Of a DNA stretch of 64,000 nt, positions 1 to 9,509 are shown piece after piece (the first letter of the stretch is position 1; the number at the start of each line of letters is the position of its first letter). The notes below the pieces were generated by a model that worked only from the letters and a program-made list of their open reading frames with translations, had not been told where the DNA came from and did no database searches. Location: positions 4,154,001 to 4,218,000 of the forward strand of contig JAPTOF010000015.1 in NCBI GenBank assembly GCA_028554755.1. The letters are read 5' to 3'. The DNA comes from Cordia subcordata. Lineage: Eukaryota; Streptophyta; Magnoliopsida; Boraginales; Cordiaceae. The translations under genes were made by a program, and so were the position numbers.

Positions 1-1005
1 TACTTTAGTGATTTCTCTTGACTAGGTTGCCAAATTAGTGTCTTAATTTTCCCCTAGGACTCAGTACGGGTCCGTCCCTAGGCGTCGCGTCCTAGAGCTA
101 CGGCATGGTCCTTATGACCTAGGGCCTTAAGAGTGACTAACTAGCTTCCTAGACCTAGTGTCGCTAAGGTCGACTAAACCTATCCTGAAACCTATTGGCT
201 GGATTTAAAGCCAAAGGAGACTCAGCCTAGGCTAGCCTTATATTATGCTTCGTCATTCTAAGGTCACAATAGCAGGATTTAATCTATTAACACATTCAAA
301 CATGTTCTAAGCCAAGGTGTTCGCGAATCAAGGGACGTATTCGGCTACCAAACATCGTCATGCTTGGATTACATCATTAGAAGCAATTAACAAACGACAT
401 GTATGCATTATTGAAGTCATATTCATTACTAAGCATGCAAATATACACATAGACATGAATATAAGCATTACCCACTTCATAGCATCCACATATAAACACA
501 TAGACATGACATGATTATAGCATGGATTAGATGTGTTTAGTAATAAATAGACTCCAATTTATACACATGTTACTCATTTAGGCATTTAAACAAACACTTA
601 GACATGAATGAGAAAATAACCATTTGAACAAGAAGATCGAACATGTATATATAATTAGCCATTTAATCCCATATCATAAGAGTATATAGCTAACTCATTA
701 CATAAGTAAAATCACCCTACACAAGTCTACTCAATCATAATAAAAGATAGAATGAAAGAGAGTTTATGAAGCTTCCCTTTCATCCTAGCTATTCTTGTAC
801 AAAGCTCTTGAGCAAACTTGAATCCAAATGTTGAAACCCTCTAAATTCTCTTGCTCCAAAGTGATGAAATGTATGCAAGAGTATGTGTGTTGCAGGTGAA
901 GACTAGGGTTAAGTGTGTGTGTGTGTGATGGGTGTAAAGATCCTCTCTAAAAAAATTATCCAAAAGCTCTCCAAAAGATCCCCCTTTTTAGTCTGAAAAT
1001 CAGGC

Positions 1006-1013
1006 TTTTATAT
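1006..1013 (-). promoter_or_regulatory. Predicted TATA box of the E1 LTR
   Basis: On the minus strand this reads ATATAAAA in an otherwise mixed context (GATATAAAAGCC). It lies just downstream of the palindrome array at 1027-1200, as in the solo LTR of the same family at 14119. This is a promoter prediction from position and sequence only. Confidence 0.5.
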
Positions 1014-1026
1014 CGGCTTTTCACGA

Positions 1027-1200
1027 ACTACCGGTCGACCGGCTTCCTCTCTTAGCTCAACCGGCTTTTTGGTGATACTGTCTGGAGTGGTCGGTCGACC
1101 AGCTTTGGAGGGGTGGTCGTCCAGCTATTTTTGGCACCTCTCTGGAGTGGCCGGTCGACTGGCTCCTTCTTCTTGGTCGTCCGGCTGGCTTCTTTCCTCC
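1027..1200. repeat. 60-bp periodic GGTCGACC palindrome array in LTR
   Basis: Three GGTCGACC-type cores lie exactly 60 bases apart (1031-1042 CCGGTCGACCGG, a perfect 12-bp palindrome; 1092-1100; 1151-1162 with one mismatch). Each of the last two is preceded by TCTGGAGTGG. Between them lie half-sites of the type GGTCGTCC. The array sits immediately upstream of the predicted TATA box on the minus strand, so it occupies the U3 promoter region of the LTR. Confidence 0.75.
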
Positions 1201-1483
1201 ATTCTTTGTCTTTTCGGCCTCTAATCTTCTCCTTTTGGCTCGTACATCTCCTATCTTTATTACCTATCGTCGCCCAATCTCGATCTTAACCCAAAGTTCA
1301 CCTAAATCATTGAAAACAAGCAATTAGTGTGGCAATTTGTCTCTTAAACTCAATATGTACATTTGTCTACGCTTAAGCCTATTCTTATCCAAAGTACTAC
1401 ACCAATGCATCTTTTTGAGCATTTAATACTTCTTGAACATAGGTAAATTACAATGCAAATACACACACAAGCACAACACATCA

Positions 1484-1502
1484 ACACCCCCAAACCTTCT
1501 CC
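1484..1502 (-). other. Polypurine tract of E1
   Basis: On the minus strand this is GGAGAAGGTTTGGGGGTGT, abutting the LTR start TGATGTG. It is the plus-strand primer site used in reverse transcription. The same tract precedes the 3' LTRs of N1 (28899-28915) and N2 (to 51741), which ties these elements to one replication family. Confidence 0.85.
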
Positions 1503-2900
1503 TTGTTTGTCTTCAAGCAAGCCCAATCTTAAATTTATTTCTTAAGCTGATACAATTGATTGCCTAAAGATTGACTCGCTATCAAGGTTAGTCTAAGGAG
1601 CATGAAGAGGGCATTCCTATTGTAGAGAGATCTCCAAATCTCTTTGGATCCTTCCTCTACTCATAAGGGGTCTCGTTCCTCGTGGGAATTTCCCAAGTAG
1701 CCAATCCACCACAAGCCTAGGATTCTAACTCACGCGTTCGGGATGTTGATATTTCGTGCTTCCTCAACTAACACAGCCTCCCCAACATGCACCAAGCCTC
1801 AAAGAGAAGAAGAGAGAATATACAAACACAATGGCTTATAAAGAGCCTTAATCATGTATCTACAAAGATGGTAACTTCTGCAAAGTTGACATTGTGTCAT
1901 TTATGCACTTATTCACTAACTTTTTGGTGCTTTTGGCTTTCTTTCTTTTTCACTTCATTTTTTTATATTTTTAATATGTTTTTGCACCTTTGTGCCTTTT
2001 TCAAATTTTTTTTGGATTTTTCATGTTTTGTATTGTATTCACAAAAAGAAAGAAAAATAAAGAAAAAGAAAGGCTTAGGCACATAAAAAAGAATCAATCA
2101 AGGAAGGGGCACTCATATCAACAACCCTTTTCCAACACTCTTTCCTCCCAAGCTATGGGGTGGCTACAAGGGTTATTCTTTCAAGGTAGTCCCCATAACT
2201 TTGAAGGGCATCCCCTCCAAGACTTAGTTTTCAAACCACTCTATTCATTTCCCCACAATGCATCTCATCTTCATAAATTAATAGAGTCAATCACAAAGCC
2301 AACACAATGATCAACAAATAAATAAATGATTCTACATGCATCAAAATTGAAAAATTTTCACCATTTTTAAGCATATAATGCAATATACCCTAAGCAAGAT
2401 ATATAACAAGAAGCAAGATATATAATAAGAAAACCAAACTCCCACACCCCCAAATCTAAACTTTGCTTGTCCTCAAGCAAATAGATCAAAACACAAAAAC
2501 AAGCAAATTGTCGTTACAAAACAAGTAAGGGTGATGGGGATAGGGTATAAACATAGGGAACAAGTGGAGAAAGGATAGATACAACTTTGCATTTTCTTCA
2601 AAGCTTTCCATGTCAATGATAAATCACCATACTACTAATCTTGTGATTCACAATTCATAAACGCTCACAAAGAAAACAAGATTAGTAGCGTTGCCTATGT
2701 ATGCTTGCATTGGCATGTGTAATAATGAGCAATGATGTATCTTATGGGATAAAGGATTGGGATTCAACACTTTGGTTTGGGTGCAAGAAAGATAAAAGAA
2801 AGAAAATAAAAAGAAAAGAAAGTGTAACAAATGCAAAACTACAAAATTGAATCAAGGTTGCCTCCTAGTAGCGCTAACCACCATGCTGTCAGCCGGGCAA
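1503..2900 (-). other. Non-coding 3' spacer of E1, shared with family N
   Basis: About 1.4 kb between the integrase end and the PPT, without a credible ORF; the short ORFs here are low-complexity T-rich or A-rich translations. It matches, in reverse, 27490-28898 in N1 and 50290-51725 in N2, from the conserved block near 2854-2900 (GTTGCCTCCTAGTAGCGCTA) to the PPT. A second PPT-like block occurs inside it near 2440-2475 (minus strand: GACAAGCAAAG, then TTTGGGGGTGTGGGAG), about 0.95 kb before the true PPT. Athila elements often carry an extra region downstream of pol; no coding capacity remains visible here. Confidence 0.75.
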
Positions 2901-2914
2901 ACACCAACTAACCT

Positions 2915-4057
2915 TCAACTTCTATAGATAGGGTCCTGAAGCATTAAAGCCTCTACACGAGCCATGCTCAAATCATATACGTGCTTCAGGTGTTTCCCAT
3001 TCACCGTTAACTCTCGGTCATCCTTCAAGTCTTTAATCTTGACTGCTTTGGAAGGATAGGCAACCATCACCTCATATGGACCATCCCATCTTGTCTTAAG
3101 CTTACTTGGAAAGAGTTTCAATCGTGAGTTAAACAACCAAACTTTATTGGAAGGAGAGAATGATTTCTTAATGATGTGTTTATCATGAATTCTCTTCATC
3201 CTATCCTTATAAAGTTTAGTGTTCTCATATGCCTCGAAAAGCTCTTCCAATTCCGCTAGGTCTAGCTTCCTTTTCTCACCTGCTCTTACCAAGTCAAAAT
3301 TTAGGGCTTTGATTGCCTAATAAGCTCTATGCTCTAGTTCTACCAGTAAGTGACAATTTTTACCATGAACCAATCTATACGGAGACATACCAATGGGAGT
3401 CTTAAAGGCGATACAGTAGGCCTATAAAGCATTATTTAGCTTAATAGACCAATCTCTCCTATCAGGCCTAACCGTTTTCTCTAAAATGTGTTTGATCTCC
3501 CTATTGGACACCTCTACTTATTCACTAGTTTGCGGGTGATAAGGAGTGGCTACCTTATCGGTGACCAAATATCTTCTCAACAAGGCCTCGAAAGTCCTAT
3601 GGCAAAAATGCAAACCCCCATCACTAATTAAAACCCTAAGGATTCCAAATCTAGAGAAAATGTTCTCCTTAATGAACTTAACCACTACCCTATGGTCATT
3701 AGTGCATGTAGGAATTGCTTCAACCCATTTAGACACTTAATCAACGGCTACTAAAATGTATTGGTACCCAAAGGAAGGTGGAAATGGACCCATGAAATCT
3801 ATATCCCAAACATCAAACAACTCACAAGGAAGAATAGGGGATAAAAGCGTCATGTTTCTCCTAGAGATGGACCCGGATTGTTGACATCTAAAACACTTTT
3901 TGCAATACTCTTAGGCATCCCTAAAGAGAGTGGGCCAAAATAGTCCACATTGCAAGACCTTCGCGGCAGTTTTCTTCCCACTAAAATGACCCCCACACCC
4001 CTCATCATGACACATGCTCAAAACGCTCTCAAACTCATCCTCAGGCACGCACCGTCG
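2915..4057 (-). pseudogene. pol: E1 integrase (gypsy, Athila/Tat type), truncated
   Basis: Integrase fragment that inserted element cDNA into host DNA. Reading on the minus strand from 4057: an H2C2 zinc-binding region (HDEG...GHF, then CG..WPTLF and CKKC near 3895-4015), the catalytic core (DFMG; VSKWVEAIP; SDGGLHFC, where SDGG holds an active-site Asp; ATPYHPQTS near 3530), and a C-terminal part (LFNSRLKLFPSKLKTRWDGP near 3100) typical of Athila/Tat integrases. A stop replaces the residue after QTSE, and further stops lie at 3293-3517 and near the H2C2 region. The catalytic Glu in the VEVSNREIK motif is still encoded. The protein is cut at 4057 by the G1b remnant; protease, RT and RNase H of this copy are missing. 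Confidence 0.85.
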
Positions 4058-4365
4058 AATCATTAGCAAGTAGATGTCACCCTAATCCTTTCCATTTGTT
4101 AGTTCTCTCTAGATAGTTTGTGTTTAAACTTTTCCATTCCTATAGTGTAGTTTTATTTACTTTAGTTAGAGCTCCCAACCATCCAAAAATGCCAAAAAAG
4201 AGTTAGTTTAAGTTTCCTTTTTGGCATTCTTTAGAACACACACACGTAGAATCCATCCCACAACATAGCCTCCCTGTGGTTCGACACCTGTTCTCGCATA
4301 TACTACACTACATCGATTTGTGTGCTTACGGGTCTTTAGGGCTTGTACTCAAGAGATGACGATCA
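4058..4365 (+). mobile_element. 5' LTR end fragment of gypsy remnant G1b
   Basis: The last about 308 bases of an E1/G1-family LTR in plus orientation, matching 6507-6813 and 15200-15509. It starts abruptly at CATTAGCAAG next to the E1 integrase and ends at GATGACGATCA, followed by a primer-binding site. The rest of the LTR is missing, so this is a truncation or rearrangement junction rather than a clean insertion. Confidence 0.8.
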
Positions 4366-4371
4366 AGTTCT

Positions 4372-4389
4372 TGGCATTGTTTTCGGGGA
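4372..4389 (+). other. Primer-binding site (tRNA-Asp type), G1b
   Basis: TGGCATTGTTTTCGGGGA lies six bases after the LTR end. It is a decayed match to TGGCGCCGTTGCCGGGGA, the complement of the plant tRNA-Asp 3' end, which Athila-clade gypsy elements use. Better-preserved versions occur at 25453, 48167 and (minus strand) 7118. Confidence 0.75.
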
Positions 4390-4638
4390 AGCACGGTGGC
4401 TGCATTCTTTGTTTGTGTGTTTTGGTAGCTGCTTTTCTTGTTTTCTTGCTTTTCCTTTATAGTTTGTTTAGTTCTTGCTTATTTTGTTTATTGTTTATAT
4501 TATCTTGCTTTAGTCCTTGTTTATCTATTTTAGCCTTTGTTTTTGTTTTTAGTAGACTTTCTAGTATTGGGGCTTATTTGCTGTAGTTTTAGGAATATTG
4601 AAGTCTTCAGAGGTTGAAGTGGCCGGAGTCAGGATAGT
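4390..4638 (+). other. G1b gag leader
   Basis: T-rich leader between the primer-binding site and the first gag methionine. Translations here are hydrophobic low-complexity strings and are not considered coding. Confidence 0.5.
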
Positions 4639-5187
4639 TTGTGCATGCTTGGTAGGAGATCCCTTAGAAATCCTCTAGTTCCTCTTAATCCCGAACCCGA
4701 TAGAATTGCAAGATATTTTAAGAATTTAGGAGATCTTCTTAAGGAGATGGCCGATCCTAATCATCCTCCTAATCCTTCCATTCCCTCAATGAATCCCATT
4801 CCACCTCATGATGACCATGGGTATCAAACCCAAGATCATTTTAGACGAGAACCTTGTAGAGCAGATCCACCTATAGATTAGAAACCCACTCTTAGGTAAT
4901 TCTTTCTCCCCGAAGCCTTTGAGCCTAATTTGGCTATTCAAATTTTGGGTTTGGGGGAGATGAACTTCGAGATTAAGCCTACTATGTTGGCCATGCTTCC
5001 TTCCTTCTACGGAAGAAGCAATGAGAATCCTTTAGAGCATATTACTGATTTTGTTGAGACGAGTTCCACTTTCCATGTCCCCAATGTCTCCCAAGAGGTC
5101 ATACATCTAAGATTGTTTCCTTTCTCTCTTAAGGATAAAGCTAGGGCTTGGTTGCATTCCTTGCCTAGTGGTTGCATTACTATATCA
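4639..5187 (+). pseudogene. gag: G1b gag (gypsy), N-terminal part
   Basis: Retrotransposon capsid precursor fragment. One frame runs from MCMLGRR at 4639 through an in-frame stop at 4879 to the conserved gag block at 4960-5175. That block reads NFEIKPTMLAMLPSFYGRSN, then HLRLFPFSLKDKARAWLHSL, the diagnostic Athila/Tat gag motifs (family pattern: FELK..ML..FYG...LRLFPFSL.DKA..WL). After SGCITI at about 5187 the sequence becomes LTR, so the C-terminal half of gag and all of pol are missing. The same motifs occur on the minus strand at 57619-57900 in E2. Confidence 0.85.
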
Positions 5188-6813
5188 GCTCACTATTCTA
5201 CCAAAAACAGAGAGCAAGCTTCTACTACTAGAATAGAGGCCCCATTGGTAGCGATGCTCTGGTTAAGTGTTTCAGTAGTAGCAAAAATTAGCTATATAAG
5301 CCTTCTTTTGGTTATTTTAGAAAAGAGAATAAGAAATATTCTTTCACACCCATTTCCCAAACCCTAATTCCTCTTTCACCAACCTCTAAGACACAAACAC
5401 ACACACTTTTCACTTAGTTTTAAGCTCATTTGGAGGGTTTTAAACACTTGGATTGATGTCTACTCAAGGATTTGTACAAGAATTGCTAAGATGGAAGGGG
5501 AATTTTCTATTCTCTCTTTCATCCTGTATTATATTATGTTTGACTAGATTTGTTTAGGGTGATGACACTTGTGTAATGGGTTGATTCTATGCTTCTATAT
5601 TGTTAGATTTGTTTAGGGTGATGACACTTGTGTAATAGGTTGATTCTATGCTTCTATATTGTAGGATTCAATGGCTTAATATATATACATATGCTATAGA
5701 GTGATGACACTTGTGTAATGGGTTGATTCTATGCTTGTATATTGTGGGATTTAATGGCTTAATGTATATACATATGCTTTATTATTCTTGTTTCAATGGT
5801 TATTGTTTAATACATGTCTAGGTGTTAGATAATATGCCTATAAGAGTTGCATATGTATGTGAAGTTCATTTGCTACTAAACACCTCTAGTCCATTCTATA
5901 ATCATGTCTATGTGTTTATGTGTGGATCTTATGAAGTGGGCAATGCTTATATTCATGTCTATGTGTATGTTTGCATGCCTAGTAATAAATATGACCTCAA
6001 TATTGCATACATGTTGGTTCAAAAGTGCTTTTACTGGTGTAATTCGAGCATGACGATATTTGGTAGTTGAATAGGTCCCTTTATTCGTGAACACATTGAC
6101 TTAGAACATGTATGAATCCGTTAATAGGTCAAATCCTGTTATTGTGACCCTAGAATGATGAAGCATAATTAAACGCTAGTCTAAATCGAGTCTCCTTTGG
6201 CTTTAAATCTAGCCAATAGGTTTCCGGGTAGATTTAGTCCACTTTAGCGACACTAGGTCTTGGCTTTAAATCCAGCTAATGATTTAGGTACTAGGGTAGG
6301 TATTTTCTAGGTCACCTAGGAAGCTAGTTAGTCACTCTTAAAGCCCTAGGTCATAAGGATCACACCATAGCTCTAGGAGACGCCACCTAGGGATGGACGC
6401 TCACCAAGTCCTAGGGAGAAATTAGGGCATTAACTAAGCAACCTAGTAAAAAAGAAATTGATGATTAAGCCATTCCATGTAATCTTATAGTATTGGAATC
6501 TAGGATCACCCATTAGCAAGTAGATGTCACCTTAATCTTTTGCATTTGTTAGTTCTCTCTAGATAGCTTGTGTTTAAAGTTTCCATTCCCATAGTGTAGT
6601 TTTATTTACTTTAATTAGAGCTCCTGACCATCCAAAAATACCAAAAAGAGTTAGTTTAAGTTTCATTTTTGGCATTCTCTAGAACACACACACGTAGAAT
6701 TCATCCCACAACATAGCCTCCCTATGGTTCGACACCCATTCTTGCGCACACTACACTACATCAATCCATGCGTTTGTGGGTCTTTAGAGCTTGCACTCGA
6801 GAGACGATGATCA
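5188..6813 (+). mobile_element. 3' LTR of G1b, 5'-truncated
   Basis: Colinear with the solo LTR at 13640-15509 from its promoter region to the end. It has a predicted TATA box in GCTATATAAGCC near 5291, two GGCTTTAAATC-type palindromic blocks (6199, 6261), and the terminal block ending GACGATGATCA at 6813. Its first several hundred bases, including any GGTCGACC array, are missing. At 6813 it abuts the minus-strand element F directly. With 4058-5187 it forms a deleted LTR-gag-LTR structure. Confidence 0.8.
5545..5777 (+). repeat. Tandem duplication inside G1b LTR
   Basis: A block beginning TAGATTTGTTTAGGGTGATG is repeated at 5545 and 5604 (period 59). A third partial copy of the GTGATGACACTTGTGTAAT part begins near 5701, followed by a repeat of the GGATT-AATGGCTTAAT segment. 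The other LTRs of this family have one copy, so this is a local duplication. Confidence 0.8.
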
Positions 6814-7117
6814 CTAGCCCTAGGTTGGGGATTGTTATTGGGGCAAAAGAAAGTTTGATAGATACAACTTCTAGAAATATGACATACATTTGGAACAAGT
6901 TCAGGTGATGGGGAAGAGGATACCAAGGACCACCAAAAAGCATTTGGGTTACTCATATTCAATCAAGTACTAGTATTCCTATTCACAATGCTCAACAAAA
7001 AGACTTTTTTTGGATTTTTCTTTTATTATTCGAAACAAAGAAAACATGAAAAGAAAAGATAATACAACAAGTAACAATCTAAGGCACACAAAAACTAAGA
7101 AACCAAACAACCGTTTC
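6814..7117 (-). pseudogene. Start of family-N ORF, copy F (truncated)
   Basis: On the minus strand, after the F primer-binding site, the leader and first about 50 codons of the family-N ORF can be read (MNMSNPNAFWWSLVSSSPSP from 6962). It parallels MTDPNASWWSLVSSSPPP in N2 (48343) and KDPNASRWSFVSS in N1 (25629). The first zinc knuckle is damaged: its second Cys and its His are lost, although the final Cys of TFFC remains. The copy ends at 6814 where the plus-strand G1b LTR begins. Confidence 0.75.
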
Positions 7118-7135
7118 TTCCCTGGTAACGGCGTC
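7118..7135 (-). other. Primer-binding site (tRNA-Asp type), copy F
   Basis: On the minus strand this reads TGACGCCGTTACCAGGGA, with three differences from the complement of the plant tRNA-Asp 3' end. It is placed a few bases after the LTR end ATCA (7143). This fixes the element as minus-strand and the 7143-9199 block as its 5' LTR. Confidence 0.85.
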
Positions 7136-7142
7136 AAAAACT

Positions 7143-9199
7143 TGATATGCTATCTCGTGGTACAAGCCTAAATAGCTCGCAAGTGCACAGGTTATGTGTA
7201 GCAACGGGTGTGTAAGTGCAGGGTCGAATCCACGAGGAGGCACAACGTGTATGGTGTCCTAGGCTATGTGCATCTTAAGAAGCTATGTGTTGGATCCCTA
7301 AACTATGATATTTTTTGGTTTTTGGTTTAAGTGGGGCTCAGAAAAGATAAATCTAAGCTTAAAACAAGGAAAATAAAAGGGCAGGGTGTATGTGATGGGG
7401 GAATCAAGTGATCTTAAGGGATTCTAATAAATGGAAATGGGGGAATAGAGTGATTATGTCATGCAAATGGGTGATTACTACTCTTGTTAGGGTTGCTTGA
7501 TAGATTTAACTTGGTTGCTCTTATCTAGACTGTTAATTAACCTCTTAATTACACCCTAAGTCTTAGTGTAGGTCCATCTCTAGGCGTCAACTAACCTAGA
7601 GCTACTGCATGGTCTTTGTGACTTAATGCCATAGGGCTAGTTAGTTAGGATTCTAGGTGACTTAGATCGATTTAACCTTAGCATCTAAACCATTTGCTGG
7701 ATTTAAAGCCAAGACTTAGTTTGTCTAAGGTCGACAGACCTACCCTGAAACCCATTTTCTTGATTTAAAGCTAAGGGAGACTCGACCTAGGCTAGCCGTT
7801 GGTTATGCACCACCGATCATTATTACAATAAAGGAAATTAACAATTACAAAAATGCATACATATCTAGAATATGGAATTTAAGGATATATCGGCCTATCC
7901 TACTACTAAGCACATAGACATACTTAGATTTTTCCAATTTAAGCAATAGCACCAGACATGTAAATGGTAGAAGCTATTTATGCTATTAAGTATGCTAACA
8001 CATACATAAACATGTATATAGTCATACCCACTTCATGTAATCACCACACAACACACATAGACATGCTAGCATAATGATTTAGAAATGGTTAATAGCAAAA
8101 TAAACTTCAATATACATATGCAACATCATTGAGGCATTTTTATAAACATATAGACGTGAATGTAAAATGACCTTTGAAACCTTAAGCATAAAACATATAT
8201 ACATAAATCCATCAAGTACCCATTACAAAAAAGTAATAATCAATTCATAATACAAGATATAATCACCCTACATTAGTTTAGTCATGCATAATTAGACTTA
8301 GGATAAAAGAGAAATACCCTTCTATCCATAGCTAAAGCTTTACAATATGAGTTATGCCCAAATCCTTGTGTTTGATCCTCTTATATACTTGCTTCCTAGT
8401 GCCAAAATGTGTTTAGAAGAGTGTGTGAGAGGTGGTTTTAGGTAGATTTAGGGTTTAGGGAAATGGGTGTGTGAGTATAGGTTGAAAGATGGAATGAAAG
8501 TTATGCAAAATGAGCTTAAAATGGGCTTAAATAAGCCATTCTATTGCAAAAGGCGATCGTCGAGTTGGTCTCCCAGCCTAAAATCAAGCAAAACAAAGCA
8601 CAATTGGAGTCGAAATTTGTAGCTTGCATCCATAGAGGAAATGGACAAAGTTGGGACATGTTTATTGGGATGAAAAGATGAATAAAAATGGCCTTGGAGG
8701 TGCCCAAAAGCAACATGAGGCCATAGAAAAAAAAATGCGCGCAAATCAAAGCCAAAATAAGCAAGTTATGAGAAAATCTGCTAAAGGCCAGTCATACCCC
8801 TGCCTAGGGCAAGCCGATTGGCCCAGAGACCAGCCCTAACCAGAATGATACTTATTTTGGTTAGTCTCACTTGATTTTAGGCTGGGAGACCAACTCGGCG
8901 ATCGCCTTTTGCAACAGAATGGCATTATCTTCATTTCTTTTCTTCCAAAACACCCTTGGCTTTGCTTGGTCATCAAATCATCATCCTCTTGAGCTCCTAG
9001 CATTGCTCCAAATCTCACCTAAATTAAGCTATAATGGGGATTATTTAAGCATTTAAGTCCTATGTTCAATTATGCATATATAAACCCTAAGAAGCACAAG
9101 TATGAACTAAATGCTACACTAATATGCCAAATAAAGCTCAAAACACGTCAAAACAAGTATATTCATGCAATACATAAACACACAAAAAAAAACACCTTA
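7143..9199 (-). mobile_element. 5' LTR of family-N element copy F
   Basis: About 2.06 kb LTR on the minus strand. It matches the N1 LTRs at both ends: the start resembles TGATGTGTTTGTTTTGTG in decayed form near 9199, and the end is AGCATATCA before the PBS. It has the paired GGATTTAAAGCC palindromic blocks near 7690 and 7755 that mark all N and G1 LTRs. It differs from the other N LTRs by a long inverted repeat in its promoter region (8535-8923). It is inserted in, or abuts, the 3' spacer of gypsy element E2; the 3' LTR is gone. Confidence 0.8.
8535..8923. repeat. 54-bp inverted repeat with ~280-bp loop in LTR F
   Basis: The arms at 8535-8588 and 8870-8923 are reverse complements with only two mismatches by eye. 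Each includes GGCGATCG and a CCAACTC/GAGTTGG block. Transcribed RNA could form a long hairpin. The loop contains a further GC-rich block near 8800-8835. The corresponding N1 and N2 LTRs do not show both arms. Confidence 0.85.
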
Positions 9200-9509
9200 C
9201 AAATTATCAATTGCTAGTGTTGGTCAAAGACTTAGATACGGAAACAAGCTATGACAACTAAGGATTAGCAATAACATATGAGGAATTAGAACCAAGAACA
9301 AAAGAAAGCAAAATAAAAGACTTTTCTTTGCCTTTTTTTTTTTTTTTGCAGACCCTATTTTCATCCCCATACAAAGGCTTCAAACTCTAAGAGGCAACAA
9401 TAAAAATTAAAAGAGCATAAAATAATACAATAAAATAAACATTAAAACAAATAAAACGGTAACTCAAATATCCTAGGTTGCCTCTTAGGAAGCATTAAAT
9501 TTTATGCCT
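9200..9509 (-). other. E2 3' spacer remnant
   Basis: Non-coding and A/T-rich, with a T tract at about 9333-9347. Near 9475-9520 it has the block GGTTGCCTC...GCATTAAAT...CAGCCAGGTG, also found after the integrase in E1 (2854-2900) and, reversed, in N1 (about 27500) and N2 (about 50310). No ORF of note. Confidence 0.6.

Larger units (their letters stand above)
1..1483 (-). mobile_element. 3' LTR of gypsy element E1 (runs off left edge)
   Basis: On the minus strand the LTR starts TGATGTGTTGTG at 1483, directly after a polypurine tract, and runs leftwards out of the window. It matches the plus-strand LTRs at 5188-6813 and 13640-15509 along most of its length, including the block near 184-206 with the sequence pattern GGCTGGATTTAAAGCC and the stretch near 1280-1400. 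Compared with the 1870-bp solo LTR of the same family, roughly 0.4 kb lies outside the window. It belongs to an Athila/Tat-type Ty3/gypsy element whose integrase follows at 2915-4057. A predicted TATA box and a GC-rich palindrome array are annotated separately. Confidence 0.85.

Noticed and set aside
8516..9056. Short overlapping ORFs on both strands around the inverted repeat in LTR F
   Set aside because: The two strands encode near-identical peptides because the arms are inverted repeats; no conservation outside the arms.
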